A DNA stretch of 64,000 nt from Corallococcus sp. AS-1-6 (GTDB lineage Bacteria; Myxococcota; Myxococcia; Myxococcales; Myxococcaceae): positions 61,689-125,688 of the forward strand of contig NZ_JAIQDE010000029.1 in assembly GCF_020037015.1 (NCBI RefSeq), in the 5' to 3' direction. Numbering within the stretch: position 1 is the first letter of the stretch; each line of letters opens with the position of its first letter. Shown one piece after another: positions 35,037 through 43,328 of this stretch. Under the pieces are notes generated by a model. The model had not been told where the DNA came from, made no database searches, and was given only the letters and a program-made list of their open reading frames with translations. The translations under genes were made by a program, and so were the position numbers.

Positions 35037-35359
35037 GGCCTCACGGCTCCTTCCGGCCCGCTTCGGACGGGACCCGCCGGTGCCAGTACAAGGGCGGTTC
35101 TGCCCTGTCAACGCACAGCCTCCTCCACGCAACAGCCCTGCTTCAGCGCACGGGAACGGATTTTTCGCGCGCTCTTGCGTTTTGTTCCGCTACCCCAGCA
35201 GGCGGGCGACCAGGGGCTGGCTCGTGCGCGGGGCGCCCCTGCTCATACCGCCCCGCGTTGCCAAGCGCTGTGCAGGTACGGGGGGAGCGACCAGTTTCTG
35301 CCCAACGCCGGGGAACAAATCACCGGCACTCAAGACACACTCACAGGGGGCGGTCACAC

Positions 35360-35956
35360 ATGCGGAAGCTCATGATTGCGGTCACGGCGGTCGCGGGTCT
35401 GACGATGGTCACCGGTTGCAAGAAGGATGACGTCCAGGCGCAGCGCGAGGATGTCGCCGAGGCCCGTCAGGAAGCGGCGCAGGAGACGGCGGAGGCGCGT
35501 CAGGACGAGAGCAAGGAGCTGGCGGCGGCGCAGCAGGACGCCAACGAGGACATCGCGGAGGCGCGCAAGGACGCGAACGACAAGATCGCCAGCGCCAACG
35601 AGGAGGTCCGTGACGAGGAGCAGGACCTGGCCGAGGCCCGGGCCAACCGCAATGAGGACCTGGCCGAGGGCGGCTCCGGCATGGCCGGCACCACCAGCGC
35701 CGCGGCGGCCACCACCGTCAACGGCCGCGTGCTCTCCAAGTCCGGCGACACGCTGACGCTGGTCGACAGCGCCAACAAGGAGCTGAAGATCAAGACCAAC
35801 GACAAGACCGCGATGATGGACAACGCCAGCCGCGCGGTGAAGCTGGACGACATCCAGGAGGGCTCGCAGGTGCGCGCCTCCTACGTGATGGACGGCAAGG
35901 ACATGGTCGCCCGCGACGTCACCCTGGTGGCGCCGGTGAAGAAGATGGACAAGTAA
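35360..35956 (+). CDS. Coiled-coil lipoprotein
   Basis: 198 aa from ATG 35360. Signal peptide with lipobox VTGC. Residues ~22-100 form an uninterrupted Ala/Glu/Asp/Gln-rich helix with repeating short units of the EARQEA, EARQDE and EARKDA kind, predicted to be a coiled coil. After a Gly/Ser/Thr linker, a C-terminal ~80-residue beta-rich domain (TTVNGRVLSKSGDTLTLVDS) resembles small OB-like folds. Outer-membrane anchored, possibly cell-wall associated; no family assigned. A strong terminator follows. Confidence 0.8.
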   Translation: MRKLMIAVTAVAGLTMVTGCKKDDVQAQREDVAEARQEAAQETAEARQDESKELAAAQQDANEDIAEARKDANDKIASANEEVRDEEQDLAEARANRNEDLAEGGSGMAGTTSAAAATTVNGRVLSKSGDTLTLVDSANKELKIKTNDKTAMMDNASRAVKLDDIQEGSQVRASYVMDGKDMVARDVTLVAPVKKMDK

Positions 35957-36012
35957 TCCCCGCGCCTTCAGCGCCTGACGTCCTTCCGGACAGGGGAGAT
36001 ACTTGAAGGCGG

Positions 36013-36049
36013 CGGCTCCCACCCTCGCGGTGGGGGCCGTTTCCTTTTT
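36013..36049 (+). terminator. Intrinsic terminator after the coiled-coil lipoprotein gene
   Basis: CGGCTCCCACC and GGTGGGGGCCG form an 11-bp stem with one G-T pair and a five-base loop, followed by TTTCCTTTTT. One of the two clearest rho-independent terminators in the window. Confidence 0.8.
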
Positions 36050-36175
36050 AGTCGGGGAAATGCCCGGTGGGGTCGGATGGGGATGTCTGACCCGGGTGGT
36101 AGGACGCGGGCGTGAGGAGTTCCTCATGCCTTCCCACCCCCGGGAAGCGCCTCTTCGTCAGGAGCGTCACCCACG

Positions 36176-37309
36176 ATGGCCACCCATCCCCCCGCGTCCT
36201 CCGCGTCCCGGCCCTTCATCCTCTTCACCACCGGGGCCACGTCCTATGAGCTGGTGCGCTACCTGGGGTCGCGCGCCGGAGGGGAGCTGCTGCTCGCCCG
36301 CCGGCACTACGCGCGCACGCCGGGAGGGCTGGTGCTCATCAAGCGCCTGCGCGACGTGACGGATGACGTGGCGCGGGCGCGGCTGCGCGAAGAGGTGAAG
36401 CTGCTCATGCGGCTGTCCCACCCGGCCATCGCGCCGGTGTACCTGGTGCGGGTGCACGACGGCGCGCCCCACCTGGTGACGGAGTACGTGGACGGGCCGT
36501 GCCTGGAGACGCTGTCCAGCTTCGCGGCGCTGCGGCGGCGGCCCTTCTCGGAGGCGTTCGCCGCGTACGTGGGCGCGGAGGTGGCGGACGCGCTCCACCA
36601 CGCCCATGCGCTGGAGGACGCGCGCGGCCTGCCCGTGGGCGTTGTCCACCGCGACATCAACCCCCGCTCCCTGCGCGTGGACGTGCACGGGCGGGTGCGG
36701 CTGTCCGACTTCGCGTTCGCGTGGTCGCGGCTGCCCGGGCGCGTGGTGACGGAGCCGGGGCTCGTGCGCGGGGACGTGGCCTATGCGTCGCCGGAGGCGC
36801 TGGACGGCCTGCCGCTGGATGGCCGCGCGGACCTGTTCTCCCTGGGGATGGTGCTCTTGGAGCTGCTCACCGGACTGCACCTGCTGGACCTGGAGGACGT
36901 GGAGCGCGCCGCGCAGCAGGCCCAGCCCGTGCCCGGGACGCGCGGGCTGTGCGCGGAGACGCCCAGTTGGCTCCCCGCGCCGCTGATGGCCGCGCGCATG
37001 GCGTGCCTGACGCCGGAGCACGTGGAGCAGGCCACGCGGGGGCTTTCGCCGGGCATGCGGGCGGTGCTCCAGCGGGTGCTCCAGCGCGACCGCGACCTGC
37101 GCTTCCAGACGGGCGCGGAGCTGCGGGACGCGCTGCGGGACCTGCTGAACGCGCAAGGGCGGCCCTATGGCCCCCCGGAAGCGCTGCGCGAGGTGGCGGA
37201 GGTGCGCGCGGACGCGCTCGTGGGCCCGGCGGGGGAGGCGGAGGCCGGGCTGCCGCTGGAGGACGACCTCTGGGATGGCTGCGATGACGACGGCGCGGAT
37301 TGGACGTGA
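36176..37309 (+). CDS. Ser/Thr kinase-like protein with altered catalytic motifs
   Basis: 377 aa. A eukaryotic-type kinase fold spans ~20-330: LGSRAGGELLLARRHY (loop), VLIKRL with the ATP lysine, REEVKLLMRLSHPAI (helix C Glu), VTEYVDGPCLETL hinge, HRDINPRSL, SDFAFAWSR, ASPEALDGLPLDGRADLFSLG. HRD is intact, but the loop Asn is Ser and DFG reads DFA. The DFG glycine change alone is tolerated in some kinases; loss of the Asn that binds Mg is more damaging. No C-terminal sensor domain or membrane helix; the tail is acidic (WDGCDDDGADWT). Confidence 0.8.
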   Translation: MATHPPASSASRPFILFTTGATSYELVRYLGSRAGGELLLARRHYARTPGGLVLIKRLRDVTDDVARARLREEVKLLMRLSHPAIAPVYLVRVHDGAPHLVTEYVDGPCLETLSSFAALRRRPFSEAFAAYVGAEVADALHHAHALEDARGLPVGVVHRDINPRSLRVDVHGRVRLSDFAFAWSRLPGRVVTEPGLVRGDVAYASPEALDGLPLDGRADLFSLGMVLLELLTGLHLLDLEDVERAAQQAQPVPGTRGLCAETPSWLPAPLMAARMACLTPEHVEQATRGLSPGMRAVLQRVLQRDRDLRFQTGAELRDALRDLLNAQGRPYGPPEALREVAEVRADALVGPAGEAEAGLPLEDDLWDGCDDDGADWT

Positions 37310-37373
37310 GGCGTGACGGCGGGACGCCCCGGGGCGCTTGTCATCGCGGGAGGCCGTGGCGAAGACTGCTGGC

Positions 37374-38381
37374 ATGGGTGACGTGATGGAGCTGCACCGC
37401 CAGTGGTGCATCGCGGACGGACACGCGGATTCGCTGATGTGGAACCGCGACCTGTGCGAGCGGTCGACGGAGGGGCACGTGGACTTCCCCCGCCTGCGCG
37501 AGGCGGGGGTGAAGCTGCAGTGCTTCACGCTGGTGACCCGGGGCTTCCCGTTCATTGGAGGCTTCCCGCTGTTCGCCGCGTGGCGCAAGTGGCCCTCCGA
37601 GGCGCGCGGCAGCGAGTGGACGCGCGCGCTCTGGCAGATTGAGCGGCTGGACGCCTTCTGCGCCCGCTCCGGGGACACCGTGCGCGTCGCCACCACCGGG
37701 GCGGGGCTGGAGGACAACCTCGCGCACGGGAGGCTGTCGGCGGTGCTGGGCGTGGAGGGCGGCCACGCGATTGAAGGCCAGGTGGAGCGGCTGGCGGAGC
37801 TGCACCGGCGCGGGGTGCGCTTCATGGGGCTCACGCACCTGTCCAACAACGACCTGGGCGGTTCGTCCTTTCCCATGATGGGCAACCGGGGGCTGACGCC
37901 GCTGGGGCACCAGGTGATGGAGGAGATGGCCCGCCTGGGGATGAGCGTGGACGTGGCGCACGCCTCCGAGCAGACGCTCACGGACCTCTTCGCGCACCCC
38001 ACGGTGCGCTACTTCTGCTCGCACACCGGCGTGCGCGCGGCGGGCGGCGGCTGGCGCAACCTGTCCGACGCGGCGCTGCGCACCATCGCCCAGCGCGGCG
38101 GCGTGGTGGGCATCATCCTGGCGCCGGTGTACCTGGGCGGCGACACGTGGGACGACGTGGTCCGCCACGTGGAGCACGCCGTGGACGTGATGGGGGAGGA
38201 GGGCGTGGGCGTGGGCAGCGACTACGACGGCATGGTGGCGCTGCCCCGGGGCATGCGGGACGTGACGGATCTGCCCCGCCTCACGGAGGCGCTGCTCAAA
38301 CGACACCCGGAGTCCTGGGTGGAACGTGTGATGGGTGGCAACTTGCGGCGTTACTTTCGCGAGACGCTCGGCGGCGGTTGA
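37374..38381 (+). CDS. Membrane dipeptidase family (peptidase M19)
   Basis: 335 aa; ATG 37374 chosen, with GTG 37356 and ATG 37386 as alternatives. Metal-binding residues typical of renal dipeptidase are visible: DGHADSL (H-x-D) near the N-terminus, GVEGGHAI (bridging Glu), DVAHAS, FCSHTGVRA and GVGSDYDG. Zinc-dependent hydrolysis of dipeptides, often containing D-residues, is expected. No signal peptide, so likely cytoplasmic. Starts 64 bases after the kinase gene. Confidence 0.88.
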   Translation: MGDVMELHRQWCIADGHADSLMWNRDLCERSTEGHVDFPRLREAGVKLQCFTLVTRGFPFIGGFPLFAAWRKWPSEARGSEWTRALWQIERLDAFCARSGDTVRVATTGAGLEDNLAHGRLSAVLGVEGGHAIEGQVERLAELHRRGVRFMGLTHLSNNDLGGSSFPMMGNRGLTPLGHQVMEEMARLGMSVDVAHASEQTLTDLFAHPTVRYFCSHTGVRAAGGGWRNLSDAALRTIAQRGGVVGIILAPVYLGGDTWDDVVRHVEHAVDVMGEEGVGVGSDYDGMVALPRGMRDVTDLPRLTEALLKRHPESWVERVMGGNLRRYFRETLGGG

Positions 38382-38417
38382 CAGCGAAAAACCTGTCGAA
38401 AAGAGTCGCCGGCACCC

Positions 38418-38798
38418 ATGAACCGTCTTCCCCTCGCGCTCCTGTCCCTCGTCGGTTTCTTCCTTTTCTCCGGCTGTGGTGGGCCGGGCTCGGGCGACTC
38501 GTGTGACGGCGGCGACTACGTGTGCCAGGACGACGCGCAGGCGCTGGAGTGCCGCAACGGCACCTGGCGCCCGCTCGCGTGCCGCGGGCCGCTGGGCTGC
38601 CGGGAGCTGGCGGACAGCGTGCGGTGCGACACGTCCCTCAACCAGGAGAACGACGGGTGCGCCATGGACGCGGAGGGCAAGGGCGTGTGCAGCCCCAACG
38701 GGGCCGCGCTCCTCACGTGCCAGCAGGGCGTGCTGGTGAAGACGGCGGATTGTTCATCCTGCGCCGTGCAGGACAACCAGGCCGTCTGCCAGCCCTGA
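38418..38798 (+). CDS. Cysteine-rich small lipoprotein
   Basis: 126 aa with signal peptide and lipobox FSGC at residues ~17-20. The mature part has about 11 further cysteines spaced in short loops (DSCDGGDYVC, LECRNGTW, LACRGPLGC, VRCDTS, DGCAMD, GVCSPNG, LTCQQG, DCSSCAV, AVCQP), suggesting a disulfide-rich surface module built of two or three imperfect repeats. Typical of myxobacterial secreted lipoproteins; no function assigned. Confidence 0.78.
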   Translation: MNRLPLALLSLVGFFLFSGCGGPGSGDSCDGGDYVCQDDAQALECRNGTWRPLACRGPLGCRELADSVRCDTSLNQENDGCAMDAEGKGVCSPNGAALLTCQQGVLVKTADCSSCAVQDNQAVCQP

Positions 38799-38801
38799 GC
38801 C

Positions 38802-39461
38802 TCAGCGCTCCGGTTCCCCCTCGGACTTCGGTGGGGACCCGGGAGGGGGCGCGGGCAGGTATCCGCCCGCGGCCATGCGCTTCGCGGACCGCTCGTACAT
38901 GGCCGGTGAGAGGCCCTGCACGCCGGTGCCGTCAATCCACCGGTTGTAGAAGTTGAAGAGGGCGCAGACGGAGACCGCGTCGTAGACGGCCTCGTCCGAC
39001 CATCCGGCCGCCTTCAGGCGCTCCACGTCCTCGCGGCGCACGTCTCCGGGCGCGTCGTTGAGCTGGTCCACGAAGGCGAACAGTGCCTTCTCGGCCTCCG
39101 GGATGGGGGCCGTCTTCACGTCGTCCAGCACCGCCTGGACGTGCTGCGTGCTGCCCAGCAGTTCCGCCGCGACCGCGGCGTGAGAGCCCGTTCAAAACAC
39201 GCAGGCGTTGCGCCGCGACGTGTACGCGGCGATGAGCTCCCGCAGCCCGGCGGACAGCGGGGACGGGCCGCGCATCACCTCATGGGTGAAGGCGGACAGC
39301 GCGTCCGTCATGCGCGGCTTGAACGCGAACAGGTGCCAGATGCCCGGCGGCGTCATGCCCCCGGCCCGCGCCATGGCGATCATCTTCCCGTAGTGCCCGT
39401 CGGACTCGTGCGACTCCACGTCGGGCAGGTACATGTTTTCCGGAGCGGGGGACTTCCTCAT
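38802..39461 (-). CDS. AhpD-like peroxidase-related protein with in-frame TGA (probable selenoprotein)
   Basis: 219 codons from ATG 39461 to TGA 38802, read through an in-frame TGA at 39194-39192 (residue 90). The AhpD catalytic set surrounds it: Glu77, then 12 residues on Cys87, then CVF-U-TGSH, so Sec occupies the second CxxC position, four before the proton-relay His94. The same spacing (E-x11-C-x2-C-x3-H) defines AhpD. Sequence on both sides of the TGA is family-like (LRELIAAYTSRRNAC before; TGSHAAVAAELLGS and VSVCALFNFYNRWIDGTGV after). The role would be thiol-dependent peroxide reduction in the cytoplasm. The alternative is a pseudogene with a Cys-to-stop change; the hairpin downstream favours selenocysteine. 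Confidence 0.8.
39165..39180 (-). promoter_or_regulatory. Candidate bacterial SECIS element
   Basis: Immediately after the in-frame TGA come 11 bases (ACGGGCTCTCA), then CGCCGC-GGTC-GCGGCG: a 6-bp stem with a GGTC loop. E. coli fdhF has its SelB-binding mini-helix at the same 11-base distance, with GGUCU in the loop. Placement and loop sequence therefore fit a bSECIS element within the coding region. The short tetraloop and all-GC stem could also arise by chance at 70% GC. Confidence 0.6.
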
Positions 39462-39495
39462 CGGGCACTTCCCTGGCGAAGGACGGGGACGCCCA

Positions 39496-40281
39496 TCAGG
39501 CCAGCGACGCGAGGAAGCTGTCCAGCACCGAGTTGAAGGCCTCCGGCTGCTCCTGGTTGGGCAGGTGCGCCGCGCCGGCGATGACCTCCAGCCGCGCGCC
39601 CTGCACCAGGTCCGCCATCTGCTTCGCCTTCGCCAGGGGCGTCACGGTGTCGTGCTCGCCCACCACCACCAGCGCGGGCCCCGCGTAGCGCGCGAGCAGG
39701 TCCTTGCTGTCCAGCCGCAGCGCCATGCCCCGCTGCGCGGCGGCGATGGACTCCGGCGACACGGACAGCCCCAGCTTCGTCACCTCGCGGCCCACCGGCG
39801 AGTCCGGCCCCGCGTGGACCAGCTTGGGCACCAGCCCCTGGACGACGGACGCCGTGCCTTCCTTCAGCGCCTGTTGCGCCGTGGCCTCGCGCTTGTCCTT
39901 GCCGGCGGCGTCGTCCGCGGTGCACTGCGTGTCGGAGAGCACCAGCCCGCGCACCCGGCCCGGGTCCTCGCGCAGGAGCGCCAGGGCCGCGTAGCCGCCC
40001 ATGGACACGCCGCCCACCACCGCCGTGTCGAGGTTCAGCGCGTCCAGCAGCGCGAGCGCGTCCTGCGCCAGCTTGCGCATCTCCGTGGGGCCTTCACCCC
40101 GCCGGCTCTGCCCGAAGCCGCGCAGGTCCGGCACGAGGAAGCGGTAGCGCCCGGACAGCGCGGCCACCTGCCGGTCGAACGCGGAGCCATCCAGCGGGAA
40201 GGCGTGCATGAGCAGCACCGGCAACCCCTGGCCCACGTCCCGGTAGTGCAGCGCGACCCCATCCACGGCGACCGTCAGCAT
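39496..40281 (-). CDS. Alpha/beta-fold hydrolase
   Basis: 261 aa from ATG 40281 with GAGGAGG upstream. Catalytic triad is readable: nucleophile Ser in GGVSMGGYAAL (~residue 94), Asp in VVGEHDTVTP (~210) and His in AGAAHLPNQEQP (~238); oxyanion region MHAFPLDGSAFDRQV. It resembles 3-oxoadipate enol-lactonase-like hydrolases, which often accompany carboxymuconolactone-decarboxylase/AhpD family genes, as here. Thirty-four bases separate its stop from the AhpD-like start, suggesting co-transcription. Substrate unknown. Confidence 0.85.
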   Translation of the reverse strand: MLTVAVDGVALHYRDVGQGLPVLLMHAFPLDGSAFDRQVAALSGRYRFLVPDLRGFGQSRRGEGPTEMRKLAQDALALLDALNLDTAVVGGVSMGGYAALALLREDPGRVRGLVLSDTQCTADDAAGKDKREATAQQALKEGTASVVQGLVPKLVHAGPDSPVGREVTKLGLSVSPESIAAAQRGMALRLDSKDLLARYAGPALVVVGEHDTVTPLAKAKQMADLVQGARLEVIAGAAHLPNQEQPEAFNSVLDSFLASLA

Positions 40282-40316
40282 GCGTGCCTCCTCGCGGCCC
40301 GCCGCAGGGGGCGGCG

Positions 40317-41258
40317 TCAGATCCACTTCTTGTACTTGAACCAGCCGACGAGCCCCAGCGGGAAGCCCACCATGGTCACCCACATGGCGGTGTACCAGAC
40401 CGGTCCCGTCAACTGTTCGAAGTTCTGCCCGAAGAACCCCACGATGAAGGACAGGGGCAGGAAGAGGGTGGCGAAGATGGTGAGCTGCTTGCTGATGTCG
40501 TTGGTGCGCTGGGCCACCATGGACAGGTAGCCGTCCATCACGTTGCCCACCACGTCGCGGCTGGCGTCGATCTGCTCGTAGAGCCGCACCAGGTGGTCAT
40601 AGACGTCGCGGAAGTACAGCGTCGTCTTCTCCTGGATTTGCGGGATGCCCCGGCGCGACAGCATGCCCACCACGTCCCGCTGCGGGGACAGCACGCGGCG
40701 CAGCGTCACCAGCGCGCGCTTGAGCTGGAAGATGCGCTGCAGGTGCTCCGGATCCGGATCGGCGAAGATGGCGTCCTCCAGGTCGTCCAGCCGGTCGCCG
40801 AAGTCGTCCATGATGGGGAACTGCGCGTCCACGAGCGCGTCCGCGAGCAGGTAGAGGATGACGTCCACGCCCCGGCCCAGCGTGCCCGAGGGGTCGTCCT
40901 TCACGCGCCGCAGGATGGCGTCGTGGCCCGGCAGGCGCAGCGCGTGCACGCTGATGAGCCAGTCCTGCGCGAGGAAGTAGTGCTGCTCGTGCAGCGTGAG
41001 CTCCGTGACGTCCGAGCCGCAACTGAAGCCCTGCATCACGATGAACTGGTGGTGCGGGTATTCCTCCAGCTTGGGCCGCTGGTCCAGGTGCAGGCAGTCC
41101 TCCACGGCCAGGCGGTGCAGTTGGAAGCGCTCGGCCAGGCGGCCCATCACCTCCGCGTCCGGCTCCAGGACGTCGATCCACTTGGGCCCCGGCCTGTCGA
41201 GCAGTTCCTCGCCCCCCGAGACCACCCTGCCGTCTTCCCACAGACAGACCTGGATCAT
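40317..41258 (-). CDS. CorA-family divalent metal transporter
   Basis: 313 aa from ATG 41258. N-terminal alpha/beta cytoplasmic domain, long helices (DDFGDRLDDLEDAIFADPDP, LKRALVTLRRVLSPQRDVV, FRDVYDHLVRLYEQID) and two C-terminal membrane helices. The first ends in the filter motif, here GQN (FFGQNFEQL) where CorA normally has GMN; the tail is the usual basic KYKKW. Expected to form a pentamer moving Mg2+, Co2+ or, with GxN variants, other ions. Divergent from the next gene. Confidence 0.88.
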   Translation of the reverse strand: MIQVCLWEDGRVVSGGEELLDRPGPKWIDVLEPDAEVMGRLAERFQLHRLAVEDCLHLDQRPKLEEYPHHQFIVMQGFSCGSDVTELTLHEQHYFLAQDWLISVHALRLPGHDAILRRVKDDPSGTLGRGVDVILYLLADALVDAQFPIMDDFGDRLDDLEDAIFADPDPEHLQRIFQLKRALVTLRRVLSPQRDVVGMLSRRGIPQIQEKTTLYFRDVYDHLVRLYEQIDASRDVVGNVMDGYLSMVAQRTNDISKQLTIFATLFLPLSFIVGFFGQNFEQLTGPVWYTAMWVTMVGFPLGLVGWFKYKKWI

Positions 41259-41346
41259 TTCCGTGGACTCCCCGGCCCACCTCGCGGGGCCGGGACGCTT
41301 GCTAGAACTCCCCGGACGCGATGTCGAGCGGTAGAGTGGGGCCAAC

Positions 41347-42489
41347 GTGTCCGCTGCCGCCGAGAATCCACCGCCGGCCTCCCTGACCCCGAGGCTCGAA
41401 CAAATCCTCCAGTCGCTGCCCGACCGTGCCTTCGCGGCGCGGCTGCGAGCGGTGTATCTCGCCGCGGCCCAGGCCATCTCCCGGCTGAGCGACCTGGACC
41501 TGGTGAAGTACGAGACGCCCGTCGTCGACGCCAGCCCCGACCTGTCACTCTGGGAGGAGATGGCGCCCGTCATCCGCGACACGGTGATGGACGTCAACGT
41601 GCTGCTCAACGTCATCCGGGAGCAGTTCCCCGGTACGCCGCCGCCGGCCGCGTCCGGCAAGGGCCCCGGGGACGTGCCCGCCATGCTCCAGGAGGGCATG
41701 GCCCGGCTGGCCCAGAGCATCACCCAACTGGGTGAGGCCATGCGCAACCCGTCCGTGGTGAGCGACCGCTGGCAGTTGTTGGCGGAAATCCAACGCTTCC
41801 GGTCCGACTACCGCGAGCAGATGAGCCAGCTCGTCTTCGAGTCCGCGAGCACCTTCGGCGAGGTGTCGCGCGCCCAGGTGGTGCCCGGCTACGAGGCGGA
41901 GGTGAAGGCGGCCGTCACGGTGCGCGCCATCACGTCCGACCTGTCCCGCATCGTCGCGGCGCGGCTCAACAAGGTGCGCGACGCGAAGCCGGACGAGGTG
42001 CTGTGGAACGCGCAGCAGCTCCAGACGGAGCTGGACGCCTTCGGCCGCACCGCCGCGTACCGGAACCTGCGCGCGCAGGACAAGCGCCACATCGTGGAGG
42101 CCCGCGCGGAGATTGGCGCGCTCGCGCTCGAGTCCGCCCCCGAGCAGGCACGGCTGCTGACCGTGACGGAAGGCCTGGATGAACTGGTGCGGAGCCTGTC
42201 CGCGGTGAACCAGCGTCAACTGCTCATCCTCCACGACCGCGAGGTGTGGGCCGCGTGCGGCGTGCGTTTGGAGCGCGCGCTGGCCCAGTCCAAGAAGGAC
42301 CCGGTCGCGTCCGCGAAGGCGCTGGCGGAGGCCGCTGCCAGCGCGCAGTCGCTCTATGGCCGGGACCCCACCATGGACGCGTTCCTGCGCAAGGCGCGCA
42401 AGCTGAAGCTCGCCACGCTCACGGGCCCGGAGCTGCTCTCCACCATCGAGTCCTTCCAGTCCCAGCTCGCGCAACTGGACGTGATGTGA
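41347..42489 (+). CDS. Uncharacterised all-helical protein
   Basis: 380 aa from GTG 41347. No signal peptide or membrane segment; almost entirely predicted helix with heptad-like Leu/Ala patterns, a Pro-rich break near residue 100 (FPGTPPPAASGKGPG) and several acidic/basic amphipathic helices. No family recognised. It is translationally coupled to the HAD phosphatase downstream (GTG overlapping its stop), so it may act in the same process. Confidence 0.7.
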   Translation: MSAAAENPPPASLTPRLEQILQSLPDRAFAARLRAVYLAAAQAISRLSDLDLVKYETPVVDASPDLSLWEEMAPVIRDTVMDVNVLLNVIREQFPGTPPPAASGKGPGDVPAMLQEGMARLAQSITQLGEAMRNPSVVSDRWQLLAEIQRFRSDYREQMSQLVFESASTFGEVSRAQVVPGYEAEVKAAVTVRAITSDLSRIVAARLNKVRDAKPDEVLWNAQQLQTELDAFGRTAAYRNLRAQDKRHIVEARAEIGALALESAPEQARLLTVTEGLDELVRSLSAVNQRQLLILHDREVWAACGVRLERALAQSKKDPVASAKALAEAAASAQSLYGRDPTMDAFLRKARKLKLATLTGPELLSTIESFQSQLAQLDVM

Positions 42490-43328
42490 AGGCCGCGGAC
42501 AAGAAGGCCTTGGAGCCGTGCCCCCTGCGGCAGGCGGACCTGTCCGGCGTGCAGGGCGTCTTCACCGACGTGGACGGCACGCTGACGACGGGCCACAAGC
42601 TGCGCAGCCAGACGGTGCGCTCCCTGGAGCGGCTCTCCGCGTCCGGCCTGCGCGTGGTGCTGGTGAGCGGCCGGCCGGCGGGGTGGGGCGAGGCGTGGGC
42701 CCGCCAGCTCCCCGTGGACGGCGTCATCGTGGAGAACGGCGGGCTGTTCTTCCTCAAGGACGCCAGGGGGAAGCTGCGCAAGGTGTACCTGGAGCCGCCC
42801 ACCCAGCGCGTGGCGAACCGCCAGCGCCTGGAGAAGGAGGTCGGGCGCGTGCTCGCCCAGGTGCCCGGCGCGCGGCTGTCCGTGGACAGCCGCTACACGG
42901 AAGTGGACCTGGCGGTGGACTACAACGAGGAGGTCCGGCTGGGCGACGAAGGGGCCTCCCGCATCGAGTCGCTGCTGCGGGCCCGGGGCGTGACGGCGGT
43001 GCGCTCGTCGGTGCACGTCAACTGCTGGCTGGGCCGCTTCGACAAGCTCTCCGCGTCGCGGCGTTTCGCCAGGGTGGCGTGGGGCGAGAAGCTGGACCCC
43101 GCGGACGGCCGGTACGTCTACGCGGGGGATTCTTTCAACGACGCTCCGATGTTCCAGGCGTTCAAGCTGGGCGTGGGCGTGGCCAACGTGCGCGCGGTGC
43201 TGGATCGCATCGACGCGCCGCCGGCCTTCATCACCCGGGCGCCCGAGGGGCGGGGCTTCGAGGAGCTGGCTTCCGCCCTCCTCTCCCGCCGCCGGACGGC
43301 CCGCAGCAGTCGAGGAGTTTCAACGTGA
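42486..43328 (+). CDS. HAD-superfamily phosphatase (Cof/MPGP-like)
   Basis: 280 aa from GTG 42486 overlapping the preceding stop. HAD motifs in order: I FTDVDGTLTTG (~27-37, DxD), II VLVSGRPAG, III region lysine, and IV YAGDSFNDAPMF (~216-227). A C2-type cap between motifs II and III (KVYLEPPTQRVANRQRL to SSVHVNCWLG) resembles sugar-phosphate phosphatases such as mannosyl-3-phosphoglycerate phosphatase. Hydrolyses a phosphomonoester in the cytoplasm; substrate unknown. Overlaps the methyltransferase start by four bases. Confidence 0.85.
   Translation: MKAADKKALEPCPLRQADLSGVQGVFTDVDGTLTTGHKLRSQTVRSLERLSASGLRVVLVSGRPAGWGEAWARQLPVDGVIVENGGLFFLKDARGKLRKVYLEPPTQRVANRQRLEKEVGRVLAQVPGARLSVDSRYTEVDLAVDYNEEVRLGDEGASRIESLLRARGVTAVRSSVHVNCWLGRFDKLSASRRFARVAWGEKLDPADGRYVYAGDSFNDAPMFQAFKLGVGVANVRAVLDRIDAPPAFITRAPEGRGFEELASALLSRRRTARSSRGVST

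Noticed and set aside
38802..39461. AhpD-like gene as two separate genes or a simple pseudogene
   Set aside because: Both sides of the TGA are in one frame, keep family sequence and spacing, and a SECIS-like hairpin follows. A pseudogene remains possible and is stated as the alternative.
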